Positions 16,127 through 24,574 of a stretch of 64,000 bases of DNA are shown here, in pieces; position 1 is the first letter of the stretch; each line of letters begins with the position of its first letter. The notes beneath the pieces were generated by a model. It did not search any database. It was not told the DNA's origin and saw nothing but the letters and a program-made list of their open reading frames with translations. The position numbers were made by a program, and so were the translations under genes. Source of the DNA: CAYYJR01 sp964472305. GTDB taxonomy: Bacteria; Armatimonadota; Hebobacteria; CAIYQO01. The stretch covers positions 124,001 to 188,000 of the forward strand of contig CAYYJR010000003.1 in the NCBI GenBank assembly GCA_964472305.1, read 5' to 3'.

Positions 16127-18091
16127 TCACTTCTCCCACACCAGCACCACCAGCTCGCGGGCGGGCAGGGTGGCCCACTGCCGGTGGACGTTGCCGGTGA
16201 GCATGTCGCGCATGGGACGCGGCAGCGGCACCTGGCAGGGACGCGCGGCGTGATTGATGACCAGGAACACGTCTTTGCCGTTGCCGGAGCGCCGGCAAAT
16301 CTCCACGCCTTCCGGGATGTTCGTGAAGACCGGCCGCAACGCGCTGGCGTGGGTCATCCAGTTGAGCACGCGCCGCATCAGCGCGTCGTCGAACCACGCG
16401 CCCACGTAGGTGATGCGACCTTCGTCAATACGGCGGGAGATCATCGCCGGCTGGCCGTCCAGCCAGCCGTTGGCAACGGTGTAACTCAGCAGCACCTCGA
16501 CATCCCTGGCGTCGGGTCGCAGCCATTCCGCCCAGATGGATGCCTCACCCGTGCCCCACGGGCCGGCCACCGGCACCGGCTGTTCCAGCGCGTAGAACTC
16601 CTCCACGTGGCCGCCCAGCAGTGCCGCCAGCGGGCCGGGTTGGCGCGACGGCAGCAAGGCGTTGGCGTCGTCCTTCACTCCCGAGCGCGCGCCCAACACC
16701 AGGTGGCCGCCCCCGCGCACGTAGTCGGCCAGCCGCGCCGCCTGCGCGTCGTCCAGGAGATGCAGGATGGGCGCGATGACCAGCGGATAATTGGCCAGGG
16801 ATGCCGTGGGTTTCACGATATCCGCATCGAAGCCCATCGCGCGCAACGGACGATAGAAGCTCTGCAGGTAACGCACCGGATCGTAATCTCGGTGATGCCG
16901 CTGGAAATCGATTGCCCAGCGATCGGCATATCCGTGCAGGAAGGCCACCTCCGCCGCCGGCGTGGTACCGTGCAACAGGTCGCTCACGCGGGAGAACTCC
17001 TCGCCCACTTGCGCTACCTCGGCGTAGAGCGGGCGGGGGGCGCCGTCCGGCGCCACCAGCGAGCCGTGATACTGTTCCTGGCCGTTCAGCGCGCTGCGCC
17101 ATTGCCAGTAGCTGACGATATCCGCGCCGTGCCCCACGGCGTGCCAGGCCATCGTGCGCACTTCACCGCGATCCAGCGCGTTGTTCACCCCCTGCCAGTT
17201 GACGCACCCCGGCTGCGTCTCCAGCAACCAGAAATTCTTCCCCTTCAAGCCGCGGGTAAGGTCGTGCGTGGCGCCGTTGTCGAGGAACTGCAGGTGGCCG
17301 CTGCCGACGTAGCAGTCCCACGAGGCGATATCCAGGTCTTCCGACAATTCATAATAATCGAACAGGTCGAACCAGCCCATGAAGTTGTGGGTGATGGGCT
17401 GCTCCGGCGTGGCGTATTTCCGAATCGCGTCGATCTGCACGCGCTGGAAGGTGCGGTAGACATGGGTGATAAACCGCCGGAATTCCAACCGCAGGCCGGG
17501 GTTGTGCCCACCCACCGGCAGCGGAATCTGCGACCAGTCGGTATATTCCTGGCTCCAGTAGGCGGTGGTCCAGCGCGCGTTCAGGTTATCCAGCGTCTGG
17601 TATTGCTCGCGCAGCCACTGCTGGAACTGCGCGCGGGTATCATCGTCGTAGGAGACGCTGTTGTATTCGTTGTCGATCTGCCAGCCGATCACGTGCGGGT
17701 TCGCGCCGAACTGTTTCGCCATCTCTTCGGCGATGCGGCGGCAGCATTCCCGATACCTGGCGCTGGTGGGGGCATAATGGCAGCGCGCGCCGTGGGTGGC
17801 GCGACGTCCATCTTCCCGCACCGCCAGCGTTTCCGGATACTGCTGGGTCAGCCAGGCAGGCGGCGCGGCGGTGGGCGTGCCGAGAATGGTGACGATGTCC
17901 CGGCGGGCCGCCAGCGCGACGGCACGATCGAGCCAATCGAAAACGAAACGTCCTTCCTCCGGCTCCAGGCGACTCCAGGCGAATTCCGCCATGCGCACCA
18001 TGGTGATGCCCGCCTCGCGCATCAAGCGCAGATCCTCGTCCCAGCGTGATTCATCCCAGTGTTCGGGATACCATGCACATCCCAGCAACAT
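16127..18091 (-). CDS. Beta-galactosidase, glycoside hydrolase family 42
   Basis: A 654-residue GH42 enzyme that releases terminal beta-galactose. The N-terminal TIM barrel starts with LLGCAWYPEHWDESRW. The acid/base Glu is about residue 142 in WQIDNEYN and the nucleophile Glu about residue 291 in FWLLETQPG. A trimerisation domain (about residues 380-590) and a C-terminal beta domain follow, so length and domain order are complete. No signal peptide is present, so it acts on imported oligosaccharides. GGAAGGAGGGGG lies just before ATG 18091; the frame is open to 18112 but that would overlap the TPR gene. It may be cotranscribed with the TPR protein upstream. Confidence 0.95.
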   Translation of the reverse strand: MLLGCAWYPEHWDESRWDEDLRLMREAGITMVRMAEFAWSRLEPEEGRFVFDWLDRAVALAARRDIVTILGTPTAAPPAWLTQQYPETLAVREDGRRATHGARCHYAPTSARYRECCRRIAEEMAKQFGANPHVIGWQIDNEYNSVSYDDDTRAQFQQWLREQYQTLDNLNARWTTAYWSQEYTDWSQIPLPVGGHNPGLRLEFRRFITHVYRTFQRVQIDAIRKYATPEQPITHNFMGWFDLFDYYELSEDLDIASWDCYVGSGHLQFLDNGATHDLTRGLKGKNFWLLETQPGCVNWQGVNNALDRGEVRTMAWHAVGHGADIVSYWQWRSALNGQEQYHGSLVAPDGAPRPLYAEVAQVGEEFSRVSDLLHGTTPAAEVAFLHGYADRWAIDFQRHHRDYDPVRYLQSFYRPLRAMGFDADIVKPTASLANYPLVIAPILHLLDDAQAARLADYVRGGGHLVLGARSGVKDDANALLPSRQPGPLAALLGGHVEEFYALEQPVPVAGPWGTGEASIWAEWLRPDARDVEVLLSYTVANGWLDGQPAMISRRIDEGRITYVGAWFDDALMRRVLNWMTHASALRPVFTNIPEGVEICRRSGNGKDVFLVINHAARPCQVPLPRPMRDMLTGNVHRQWATLPARELVVLVWEK

Positions 18092-18108
18092 CGTCCCCCT
18101 CCTTCCGC

Positions 18109-19122
18109 TCAATTACTCGTTGACCGGCCTTCACAGGCTTGAATGAATGCCCACAGTTCCTGCGACGCGTCCTCATCAAACTGCTGCAAGGTGCGGTATT
18201 GCCGGCGCGCCGCCGGCAGATCGTTGAGCGCGCAATACACCAGGCCCAGCGTGAAGTATCCCAGCGCATGCGCTTCGTCCAGACTAATCGCCTGTTGGCA
18301 GGCGTTCACCGCGTTCCGCAATTGCTGCGCGCCCAGATACGCCTGTCCCAACGCCGCGTGGGCATCAGCGGACTCCGGGTCCAGCGCGACCGCCTGTTGC
18401 GCGGCCTTCAGCGCCGGTTGCCACTGCTGCAGCCCGATGTTGGCCATCGCCACCTGTCCGAAGGCCGTGGCGTCGTCCGGCTCCAGCACGGTCAGGTGCC
18501 GGGCGACCGTCAACGCGTCGGAGAACTGACCTTCGTCAAGATACACCGACGCCAGCAGCGACAGTACCTCGCGGCAGTCGGGGTCCAGCTTCAGGGCTGT
18601 CCGGCAGGTCGCGATCACCTCGCGGGGACAATCGGCGCTGTATTGGATATCCGCCAGCACCCAGTACGGTTCCACCGCATCGGGCCGCAACCGCACCAGA
18701 TGGCGCGCGGCGTCCAGCGCGCGCGGCCAATCTTCCGCCAGATTATAATGCCCGGCCAGTTGCATGCGCAGGTCGAAATCATCCGGCGCCAACGCCACGG
18801 CCTGTTCCAGCGCCCGCACCGCGTCCTCCACGCGTCCCGCCTCCCAGCACGCGGTCGCCAGTATGCCAAGGATCGCCACGCTGTCGGGCTCCAGCGCATG
18901 CGCGCGCTCAAGCAACGCGGCGGCTTCTTCCCAACGATTCATCGGCATGTAAAGAACAGCCAGGCCGGTCAACGCATCGAGGAAATCGGGACGGAGCGCC
19001 AGCGCGCGCTCGACCAGCACGGCGCCCTCCGAAAAACGACGCTCCTCGATCATCGGCATCGCCGTTTGCAACAGGCGCTCGGCCTCATCGTGCGCGGGGG
19101 ATTGCGGTTGTTCTGTCGTCAT
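18109..19122 (-). CDS. Tetratricopeptide-repeat protein
   Basis: A 337-residue protein made almost entirely of about nine 34-residue TPR units, with repeated small-large-Ala and Pro-32-like positions (for example ALALRPDFLDALTGLAVLY and AVALAPDDFDLRMQLAGHY). No signal peptide or catalytic domain is present. TPR arrays are protein-protein scaffolds, so the partner is not predictable. ATG 19122 follows GAGGTGG; an in-frame GTG lies two codons upstream. The gene ends 17 bp before the GH42 start and begins 12 bp after the nitroreductase stop, which suggests one transcript. Confidence 0.88.
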   Translation of the reverse strand: MTTEQPQSPAHDEAERLLQTAMPMIEERRFSEGAVLVERALALRPDFLDALTGLAVLYMPMNRWEEAAALLERAHALEPDSVAILGILATACWEAGRVEDAVRALEQAVALAPDDFDLRMQLAGHYNLAEDWPRALDAARHLVRLRPDAVEPYWVLADIQYSADCPREVIATCRTALKLDPDCREVLSLLASVYLDEGQFSDALTVARHLTVLEPDDATAFGQVAMANIGLQQWQPALKAAQQAVALDPESADAHAALGQAYLGAQQLRNAVNACQQAISLDEAHALGYFTLGLVYCALNDLPAARRQYRTLQQFDEDASQELWAFIQACEGRSTSN

Positions 19123-19134
19123 ACCCACCTCGTG

Positions 19135-19644
19135 TCATCGCCAGGTGATGATCTCGTCCAGCGTTTTCCGATCGTGTGGGCGTCCCGCGCCGGCCGCGTA
19201 CCCCAGCGGAGTCGCCGCCACCGGCGTCATCGCGTCGGGCAGACGCAGCGCCTGGCGAAACACCTCCGGATCGAAGGCGCAGATCCAGCAGGCGCCCAGC
19301 CCCTCCGCGGTGGCGGCGAGCATCACGTGCTCCATGGCGATGGCGATGTCGATATCCGCGTGGTTTTTGCCGTCCTGCGCGCGCACCCAGGCAGCGTCGG
19401 GCAGGCTGCACGCCACCAGCACCACCGGGGCGGCGGCAATCCATGCCTGCCGTTCATACGGGAATAACTGCCGGCGGGTTTCGGCATCGCGCACCACGAA
19501 AAAATGCCAGGGTTGGCGATTGCATGCCGAAGGCGCCTGGCGCGCGGCCTCCAGGATGCGGCGGATCGACGCCTCCGGCACTGGCTGCGCGCGATACGCC
19601 CGGATGCTGCACCGCGTCTCAATCAGCTCGTAAATGTCCATCAT
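19135..19644 (-). CDS. Nitroreductase-family FMN oxidoreductase
   Basis: A 169-residue NfnB/FRP-type flavoprotein. Family marks are ETRCSIRAYRAQPVP at the N-terminus (phosphate-binding Arg/Ser), ARQAPSACNRQPWHFFVV, and the C-terminal GLGACWICAFD. TPLGYAAGAGRPHDRKTLDEI is the usual end. Such proteins are FMN homodimers reducing nitro, quinone or dehalogenation substrates with NAD(P)H. Two consecutive ATGs mark the start. It is divergent from rpmH. Confidence 0.92.
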   Translation of the reverse strand: MMDIYELIETRCSIRAYRAQPVPEASIRRILEAARQAPSACNRQPWHFFVVRDAETRRQLFPYERQAWIAAAPVVLVACSLPDAAWVRAQDGKNHADIDIAIAMEHVMLAATAEGLGACWICAFDPEVFRQALRLPDAMTPVAATPLGYAAGAGRPHDRKTLDEIITWR

Positions 19645-19722
19645 TCATCACTTTCTTGACCACAACAACGCCCTGTTGTGTTATTCGTCGCGCGAGTGCC
19701 GGTTCCTGCTGCCACCCACTGT

Positions 19723-19776
19723 TTGCGTGGAAATGGTGGATTTGCTATAATTCACGGGTTTGCGTTTCCGCAAACC
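19723..19776 (+). promoter_or_regulatory. rpmH promoter and leader hairpin
   Basis: A perfect TATAAT -10 lies at 19746-19751, with a weak TTGCGT -35 (19723-19728) 17 bp upstream. Just after the expected start is a hairpin, GGTTTGCG-TTTC-CGCAAACC, at 19757-19776. It faces the rpmH operon, whose first codon is at 19827. Confidence 0.6.
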
Positions 19777-19826
19777 GAAACGCGCTCGCGGCAATCCGCG
19801 AATTCCGTTCTGAGGAGGACGATAAT

Positions 19827-19961
19827 ATGAAACGAACCTGGCAGCCCAAGCGACGGCGTCGGGCGCGGGTGCACGGCTTCCGCAAACGCATGAGCACGCT
19901 CGATGGCCGCCATGTGCTGAGCCGCCGGCGCGCCAAGGGGCGCAAGCGTCTGACCGTCTAA
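19827..19961 (+). CDS. rpmH: 50S ribosomal protein L34
   Basis: A 44-residue, extremely basic protein with the universal L34 pattern: MKRTWQPKRRRR, then HGFRKRM and RRRAKGRKRL. It binds 23S rRNA in the large subunit. GAGGAGG lies 8 bases before the ATG. The stop codon overlaps the ATG of rnpA (TAATG). It opens the conserved rpmH-rnpA-yidD-yidC-jag cluster; dnaA, often found just upstream on the opposite strand, is absent here. Confidence 0.98.
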   Translation: MKRTWQPKRRRRARVHGFRKRMSTLDGRHVLSRRRAKGRKRLTV

Positions 19962-20344
19962 TGCGCACCCGCGCATGCTATACACCCCTGCGCCGACAGG
20001 CGGACTTTCGCCGCGTGCACGCGCAGGGGCGGCGGAAAGGCGATGCACTATTGCAGGTGCGCGCGCTCCATCTCCCGACCGCGGAGCACGGCACCGCGCC
20101 GATTCGATTAGGTATTCTGGTCGGGAAAAAATACGGATCTGCCGTGGAACGGAATCGTTTCAAGCGCCTGGTGCGCGCGGCAATCTGCGCGCTGGGCACG
20201 GAGTTGGCGCCGGGATGGGACGTACTGGTGTTGCCGCGGGCGGTGCACCAGGCCCACATGCCGGAGGTTCGCGACTCGTTGCGGAACCTGTTGGGCGAAC
20301 TGGGAGTGCTGTGCACTCCCACGGCGGAAGGGGGTCCCTCATGA
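19961..20344 (+). CDS. rnpA: Ribonuclease P protein component
   Basis: A 127-residue basic protein that helps the catalytic RNA of RNase P bind and process pre-tRNA 5' ends. The family signature is VERNRFKRLVRAAI (the RNR motif), with RLGILVGKKYGSAV before it and GWDVLVLPRAV after. The N-terminus RRQADFRRVHAQGRRKGD is the usual FxxV region. It overlaps rpmH by one base and yidD by four (ATGA), so translation is coupled. Confidence 0.96.
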   Translation: MRTRACYTPLRRQADFRRVHAQGRRKGDALLQVRALHLPTAEHGTAPIRLGILVGKKYGSAVERNRFKRLVRAAICALGTELAPGWDVLVLPRAVHQAHMPEVRDSLRNLLGELGVLCTPTAEGGPS

Positions 20345-20619
20345 CGATACCCCCTCGACTCTCGCTTCCGGCGCGCTTTGCGCTGGCCGCCGTACGCGGG
20401 TATCAGCGATACCTGTCGCCCCGCAAACCGCCTATCTGTCGCTTTACGCCCTCCTGTTCCGAATATATGGTGCAGGCGATCATGCGTTTCGGCGCATGGC
20501 GCGGCATCTGGCTGGGCGTGAAACGCTTATGCCGATGCGCGCCCTGGCACCCCGGCGGATATGACCCGGTGCCGGACGCGCCGGGATCGACGTCTTCCGA
20601 CCCCACGGTGAATGGATAA
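20341..20619 (+). CDS. yidD: Membrane protein insertion efficiency factor YidD
   Basis: A 92-residue protein with the complete YidD pattern: YQRYLSPRKPPICRFTPSCSEYMVQAI and then WLGVKRLCRCAPWHPGGYDPVP. Conserved Cys and Pro residues are all present. It assists YidC in membrane insertion and is expected on the inner face of the membrane. The start ATG overlaps the rnpA stop (ATGA). The frame is open upstream inside rnpA, but family length fixes this start. Confidence 0.96.
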   Translation: MTIPPRLSLPARFALAAVRGYQRYLSPRKPPICRFTPSCSEYMVQAIMRFGAWRGIWLGVKRLCRCAPWHPGGYDPVPDAPGSTSSDPTVNG

Positions 20620-20622
20620 ATA

Positions 20623-22083
20623 TTGGTGAACATCACAACACAACAATCCGGGAAGCGACCCCTGCGCTGGCTGGCGCTCGGACTGATCGCGATACTGGTG
20701 ATGCTGCTCCTCAGCGGCTGCGGCGGCAGTCCCACCGCATCGGCCAAACCGTTGCCGGCGGCCGAGAGCCAGGCGCTGGGCCAGCAGTTAGTCGACATCG
20801 AAGCGATGTCGACGGCTGAACGCGACGCGCTGGCGGACAAGCTGGCTAGTGAGGTTGAACGGCTGGCGCCCAACAAGAAAGAGGCTGTGAACGCCGCGCA
20901 ATTGGGGCGAGACAATTTCCTGCTAGGCTATCTCTATGAGTTCGCGTATAACACGACGACCAGGGATGCTGATAAACGGGAACTGCGACTCAATATGCTC
21001 GCGTCATATAAAGCGGCGACCGAGACACCAAGTTCCTATGCACCGATGGCAACATATCGGTTGGGTATCCTGGCCGCGCACGGCATTACCGAAGACACGA
21101 ATGCCAACCCCAACACGGTGGCCAAAACCAAGCTGCGCGAAGTAACGATGGTGAAACTGCCGCAATCAATCTGGTTGCGCGGCGAGCCGGTCGCGCAGAC
21201 ACCCGACCAACTGGTCCCGAACGAACTGGCCGGCGAAGGCGGTCCTGCCACCCTGGCGAACGAGACGACGTCCGGCCCGGTGCTGCGGCTCGCGGAGAAC
21301 CCGTTGATCGCCATCAAGCGCCTCGACGTGATCTACCGAAAAGAGGGGGGGCTTGATACTGCTTACTATCGCATTGTCGATGGGATCGTCTCCACTTTCA
21401 ACCGTCTCTCACCAGCCTACGGCGTGGTGCTAGCGCTCTTCTTCATCTCACTGCTGGTCAAGCTGATCACCATGCCGTTTACCGCGTGGCAGTACCGGGG
21501 TATGCGCGACATGCAGCGCGTGCAACCGCTGTTGAAAGAACTACAGGAGAAGTATAAGGACGACAAGGCCAAGCAAGCGGAAGAGCAGATGCGCATCATG
21601 AAGGAGCATAAGGTGAACCCGGTGGGGGGCTGCCTGCCATTGCTCATCCAATTGCCGGTCTTCATCGCCGTCTATCAGGCGGTGCAGGTGTATGCCTACG
21701 GCTTCTCGCAAACCGGCTTCCTGTGGATCAAGAACCTGGCGCTACCCGACCTGATTCTGCTCATCCTGTATGCCGCGAGCATGATCGTGACGCAGAAGCT
21801 GACCACCATGCCTACCGCCGACCCGCAGCAACAGGCAATTCAGAACCAGATGACCTACATGATGCCGCTGATCCTGGTCTTCGTGCTGCAGACCATCGCC
21901 TCCGCCTTCCTGTTGTACTGGTTCTTCCTGAACGTGCTGAGTGCGGTGCACCAGTATTATATGATGCGGCAATTCAAGCTGGAAGATGCGGCTGCCGGCG
22001 CCCTGGTGCCCGCGGTCGAAACGCCGGCGCCGCCCGCGGACGACACGGTGTCCCGCCGGCGCAAGAAAGGGAAATCATCATGA
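20623..22083 (+). CDS. yidC: Membrane protein insertase YidC (Oxa1 family), lipoprotein form
   Basis: A 486-residue insertase. The N-terminus has one hydrophobic stretch ending in a lipobox (LLLSGCGG), so it is predicted to be cleaved by signal peptidase II and lipidated. An Ala/Glu-rich extracytoplasmic domain spans about residues 30-225. The Oxa1 core follows (about 260-465), with YGVVLALFFISLLVKLITMP, MREQ-type hydrophilic loops, GGCLPLLIQLPVFIAVYQAV and two further helices, then a Lys/Arg-rich tail. The start is TTG 20623 or GTG 20626, neither with a good ribosome site. It is coupled to jag by ATGA. Confidence 0.95.
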   Translation: MVNITTQQSGKRPLRWLALGLIAILVMLLLSGCGGSPTASAKPLPAAESQALGQQLVDIEAMSTAERDALADKLASEVERLAPNKKEAVNAAQLGRDNFLLGYLYEFAYNTTTRDADKRELRLNMLASYKAATETPSSYAPMATYRLGILAAHGITEDTNANPNTVAKTKLREVTMVKLPQSIWLRGEPVAQTPDQLVPNELAGEGGPATLANETTSGPVLRLAENPLIAIKRLDVIYRKEGGLDTAYYRIVDGIVSTFNRLSPAYGVVLALFFISLLVKLITMPFTAWQYRGMRDMQRVQPLLKELQEKYKDDKAKQAEEQMRIMKEHKVNPVGGCLPLLIQLPVFIAVYQAVQVYAYGFSQTGFLWIKNLALPDLILLILYAASMIVTQKLTTMPTADPQQQAIQNQMTYMMPLILVFVLQTIASAFLLYWFFLNVLSAVHQYYMMRQFKLEDAAAGALVPAVETPAPPADDTVSRRRKKGKSS

Positions 22084-22604
22084 GCGAGATCACCCCGAAC
22101 CCACTCTCCGAAGATGCGCAGATCGCCCGGCACGTGCTGCTGGAGATCCTGGAGAAAATGCCGTTTCCCGCCACGGTGGAGGTGGAAGAAACAGACGAGC
22201 AGGTGTTGCTCACCATGGTCAGCGATCAACCGATGGCCTTGCTGATCGGCAAAGGTGGGCAGACACTGAACGCCTTGGAATTGATCGTACGCACCATCAT
22301 GCAGAATAAAATCCACAGCTTCGGCAAACATGTGGTCATCGACGCCGAGGGGTATCGCGCGCGCCACAACGCGCGGCTGGAAGAAATTGCCCGCAATGCC
22401 GCGAAGCAGGTGCTGGAATCCGGCGAGTCGCTGCCGCTGGAGCCGATGAACGCCCGCGACCGCCGTACCGTGCACATGGCGCTGGCGCAGATCGAAGGCG
22501 TAGCCAACGTGAGCGTCGGTGAAGAGCCGTACCGCCACATCGTGGTCTGCTTGCCCGGTCAGGAACGCGACGTGGAGCAGGATGCCGCCGGCAACCAGCG
22601 CTGA
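22080..22604 (+). CDS. jag: Jag/SpoIIIJ-associated KH-R3H RNA-binding protein
   Basis: A 174-residue cytoplasmic protein usually encoded after yidC. The KH domain has the GxxG loop in LIGKGGQTLNALE (about residue 58), and the R3H domain carries RRTVHMAL after LEPMNARD (Arg-x3-His). It binds single-stranded RNA and in other bacteria influences cell division and envelope synthesis. The N-terminal Jag_N domain of longer homologues is missing, which is common. It overlaps yidC (ATGA) and ends just before a perfect terminator-like hairpin. Confidence 0.94.
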   Translation: MSEITPNPLSEDAQIARHVLLEILEKMPFPATVEVEETDEQVLLTMVSDQPMALLIGKGGQTLNALELIVRTIMQNKIHSFGKHVVIDAEGYRARHNARLEEIARNAAKQVLESGESLPLEPMNARDRRTVHMALAQIEGVANVSVGEEPYRHIVVCLPGQERDVEQDAAGNQR

Positions 22605-22618
22605 ACCAGGTCATTACA

Positions 22619-22667
22619 ACACGTAAACGCGCGGGAGAGCGTAGCGCTCTCCCGCGCGTTTACGTGT
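22619..22667 (+). terminator. Perfect 23-bp hairpin after jag
   Basis: Arms 22619-22641 and 22645-22667 are exact reverse complements over 23 bases with a 3-base loop (CGGGAGAGCG-TAG-CGCTCTCCCG at the tip). It lies 15 bp after the jag stop and closes the rpmH operon. No T-run follows, so termination may need a factor, or the hairpin may protect the 3' end. Confidence 0.7.
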
Positions 22668-22821
22668 ATCCGGGAGGGCGAAACTCCGTCCGCGCCGTGC
22701 AATGCCTGCGGCGTCGGAAAATGTGCACCGGGCGTCAGTATGTTGTCGCAAAACTCCGCCGCACAGATGCCGGAGATCGCGCAACAATGCAGGCATTCCA
22801 AACGGCAAGGAGGATTGCTCC

Positions 22822-23265
22822 ATGCAAGCTCGTGAAATTATGACGGAAAACCCCATCTGCTGTCTCCCGAGCGACAACTTGAGATTCGCCGCCCGCCTGA
22901 TGGCGGAGAACAGTTTCGGCCTGCTGCCGGTGGTGGACAACATGGATTCGAACCGGCTGATCGGCGTTCTTTCCGATCGCGATATCGTCTGCCGCGGCGT
23001 CGCCAACGGACTGGGATGCGATGCATCAGTACAGCAGGCGATGACAACGGGACAGCTCTGGACCGTGATGCCGAATTCCTCGGTGGATGAAGTGCTGGAG
23101 AAGATGGAGGAAGGGCAGGTGCGCCGCATTCCGGTGGTAGACGACACCGGTTCGGTGAAAGGCATCATCGCCACCGCGGACATCGCGCTGGAACTTGATG
23201 AGCCGGAAGAGATCGCCGAAGTGTTCGAAGAGATCTCAGAGCCCACGAATCAGCCGCATGCGTAA
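22822..23265 (+). CDS. CBS-domain pair protein
   Basis: A 147-residue protein consisting of two CBS motifs: EIMTENPICCLPSDNLRFAARLM to LIGVLSDRDIV, and QAMTTGQLWTVMPNSSVDEVLE to VKGIIATADIALELD. Each ends in the nucleotide-contacting (S/T)xxDI or related pattern. A dimer would bind adenosine nucleotides (AMP/ATP/SAM) and act as an energy sensor. An AAGGAGG ribosome site precedes the ATG. The acidic C-terminal tail is short. It stands alone between the rpmH operon and a convergent permease gene. The target of regulation is unknown. Confidence 0.93.
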   Translation: MQAREIMTENPICCLPSDNLRFAARLMAENSFGLLPVVDNMDSNRLIGVLSDRDIVCRGVANGLGCDASVQQAMTTGQLWTVMPNSSVDEVLEKMEEGQVRRIPVVDDTGSVKGIIATADIALELDEPEEIAEVFEEISEPTNQPHA

Positions 23266-23272
23266 GGCAGTA

Positions 23273-23328
23273 TTCGGCCCCCATTCACGGCGCAACGCAT
23301 GGCCGGAGTTCCGTAGATGGGGGCCGAA
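23273..23328. terminator. Bidirectional hairpin between convergent genes
   Basis: Perfect 12-bp arms TTCGGCCCCCAT (23273-23284) and ATGGGGGCCGAA (23317-23328) with a 32-nt loop lie between the CBS protein (plus, ends 23265) and the permease (minus, ends 23338). No long T-run is present on either side. Confidence 0.55.
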
Positions 23329-23337
23329 ATGCGGCCG

Positions 23338-24456
23338 TTACGGTTCCGCCGGTTGTTCCGTCATTTCCTGATGGGCTCCGGGACGGCCATCCTCGATCTC
23401 ACGGCGTGTTTTCCCCTGGATGGCGGGAAAAACCGCTTCCAGCAAGATCACCCGGCCGGCGGCCGCCAGCGGGATGGCCAGCAGCGCGCCGACGATGCCC
23501 AGCAGCGAGCCACCCACCAGCAAGGCGAGGATGGTGGTGACCGGTGACAGTTCTACATGGCGCTCCATCACCTTCGGCGCTAAAATGAAATTTTCCACCT
23601 GCGACAGCGCAATGAAGAATAGCACCACCAGAATCAGTTGCCAGAGTTGCGCGCCGGTCGCGAGCACGATGATGATGGCCGGGACAAAGGCCAGGTACGG
23701 CCCGACCATCGGGATTAACTCGCCGATACCGGCAATGATGCCGATCATGGCCGCGTAGCGTACCTGCAGCACGGACATGCCAACCACAGTGGACAGCGTG
23801 ATAATCAGTGCCAGTGTTACCTGCCCCCGCAGCCATCCACCCATCTTTTCCGCCGCCAGGTGGGCGATATGCTGCACGCGGTCATGGTATCGCGGGGGCA
23901 CGAACTGCAGCAGCGTGTAGGTGATACCATCCTTGAAACTGGTAAAGAACACGGTGAGGATCAAGACGAACATCAGTGAAAAGAGACCGCCGATAAAGCC
24001 GAACACCGCCCGCGTGGTGGAGATCACATACCCGGCAATCTGGCCTGATTGCGCACTGAGGCGGGCAAAGATCACCGCCGGGTCGGGCACGATGGGGTAA
24101 CGCGCGGCCATCTGACCGAGCCAGAACGTCAGGCGTGACTGCAATGTCGGCCAGACATTGGCGGAAAAGGTGGCGGTTTCTTTGATGACAACCACGGCGA
24201 AGAGCGCCACGATACCGAGCAGCACCAGCACCGCCACCACGATAATCAGCACCGTCGCGAGTGGGCGCGGCAACGCCCACCCGCGAATCTTCACCTGTTC
24301 CAGCCGCTCCACCAGCGGGGCAATGCCGTTCGTGACCACCAGCGCGATGAGCACCAGCAGCACCAGCGCCGCCAGCTTCATCACCAGCGCCCCCACCAGC
24401 AACAGGCCCAGCACGATGAGCGCAATCAACGCGCCCGCATACACATCTTTACGCAT
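23338..24456 (-). CDS. AI-2E family transporter (PerM/YhhT type permease)
   Basis: A 372-residue membrane protein with about eight hydrophobic segments: a pair near the N-terminus (LIALIVLGLLLVGALVMKLA and the next), one at about 75-105, an extracytoplasmic loop, one at about 175-200 (GFIGGLFSLMFVLILTVF), and the conserved C-terminal half with GIIAGIGELIPMVGPYLAF, then SQVENFILAPKVMERHVELSP. Those last two motifs define the family, whose members export diverse small molecules or Na+. The start is ATG 24456 with GGAGGAGGGG just before; the longer frame to 24513 has no ribosome site. Confidence 0.93.
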   Translation of the reverse strand: MRKDVYAGALIALIVLGLLLVGALVMKLAALVLLVLIALVVTNGIAPLVERLEQVKIRGWALPRPLATVLIIVVAVLVLLGIVALFAVVVIKETATFSANVWPTLQSRLTFWLGQMAARYPIVPDPAVIFARLSAQSGQIAGYVISTTRAVFGFIGGLFSLMFVLILTVFFTSFKDGITYTLLQFVPPRYHDRVQHIAHLAAEKMGGWLRGQVTLALIITLSTVVGMSVLQVRYAAMIGIIAGIGELIPMVGPYLAFVPAIIIVLATGAQLWQLILVVLFFIALSQVENFILAPKVMERHVELSPVTTILALLVGGSLLGIVGALLAIPLAAAGRVILLEAVFPAIQGKTRREIEDGRPGAHQEMTEQPAEP

Positions 24457-24574
24457 ACCCCTCCTCCCGACGAACGCCTGATCCTCCCGTTCGCTCTTAT
24501 CGGCGAAAAGCACCTCGTATCGACTTTACGCCTGCTGTCACGGGGAAAGGCAAAAGATCGATGAATTGTCCACG

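Noticed and set aside
15812..18049. Plus-strand open frame of 745 codons
   Set aside because: It is antisense to the GH42 gene along most of its length. Minus-strand motifs, ribosome site and complete domains show which strand codes. Long antisense frames are expected with GC-rich third codon positions.
18139..19467. Plus-strand open frame of 442 codons
   Set aside because: Antisense to the TPR and nitroreductase genes. No family features and no ribosome site.
19645..19826. Replication origin beside rpmH
   Set aside because: No dnaA gene, no DnaA-box cluster and no AT-rich unwinding region.
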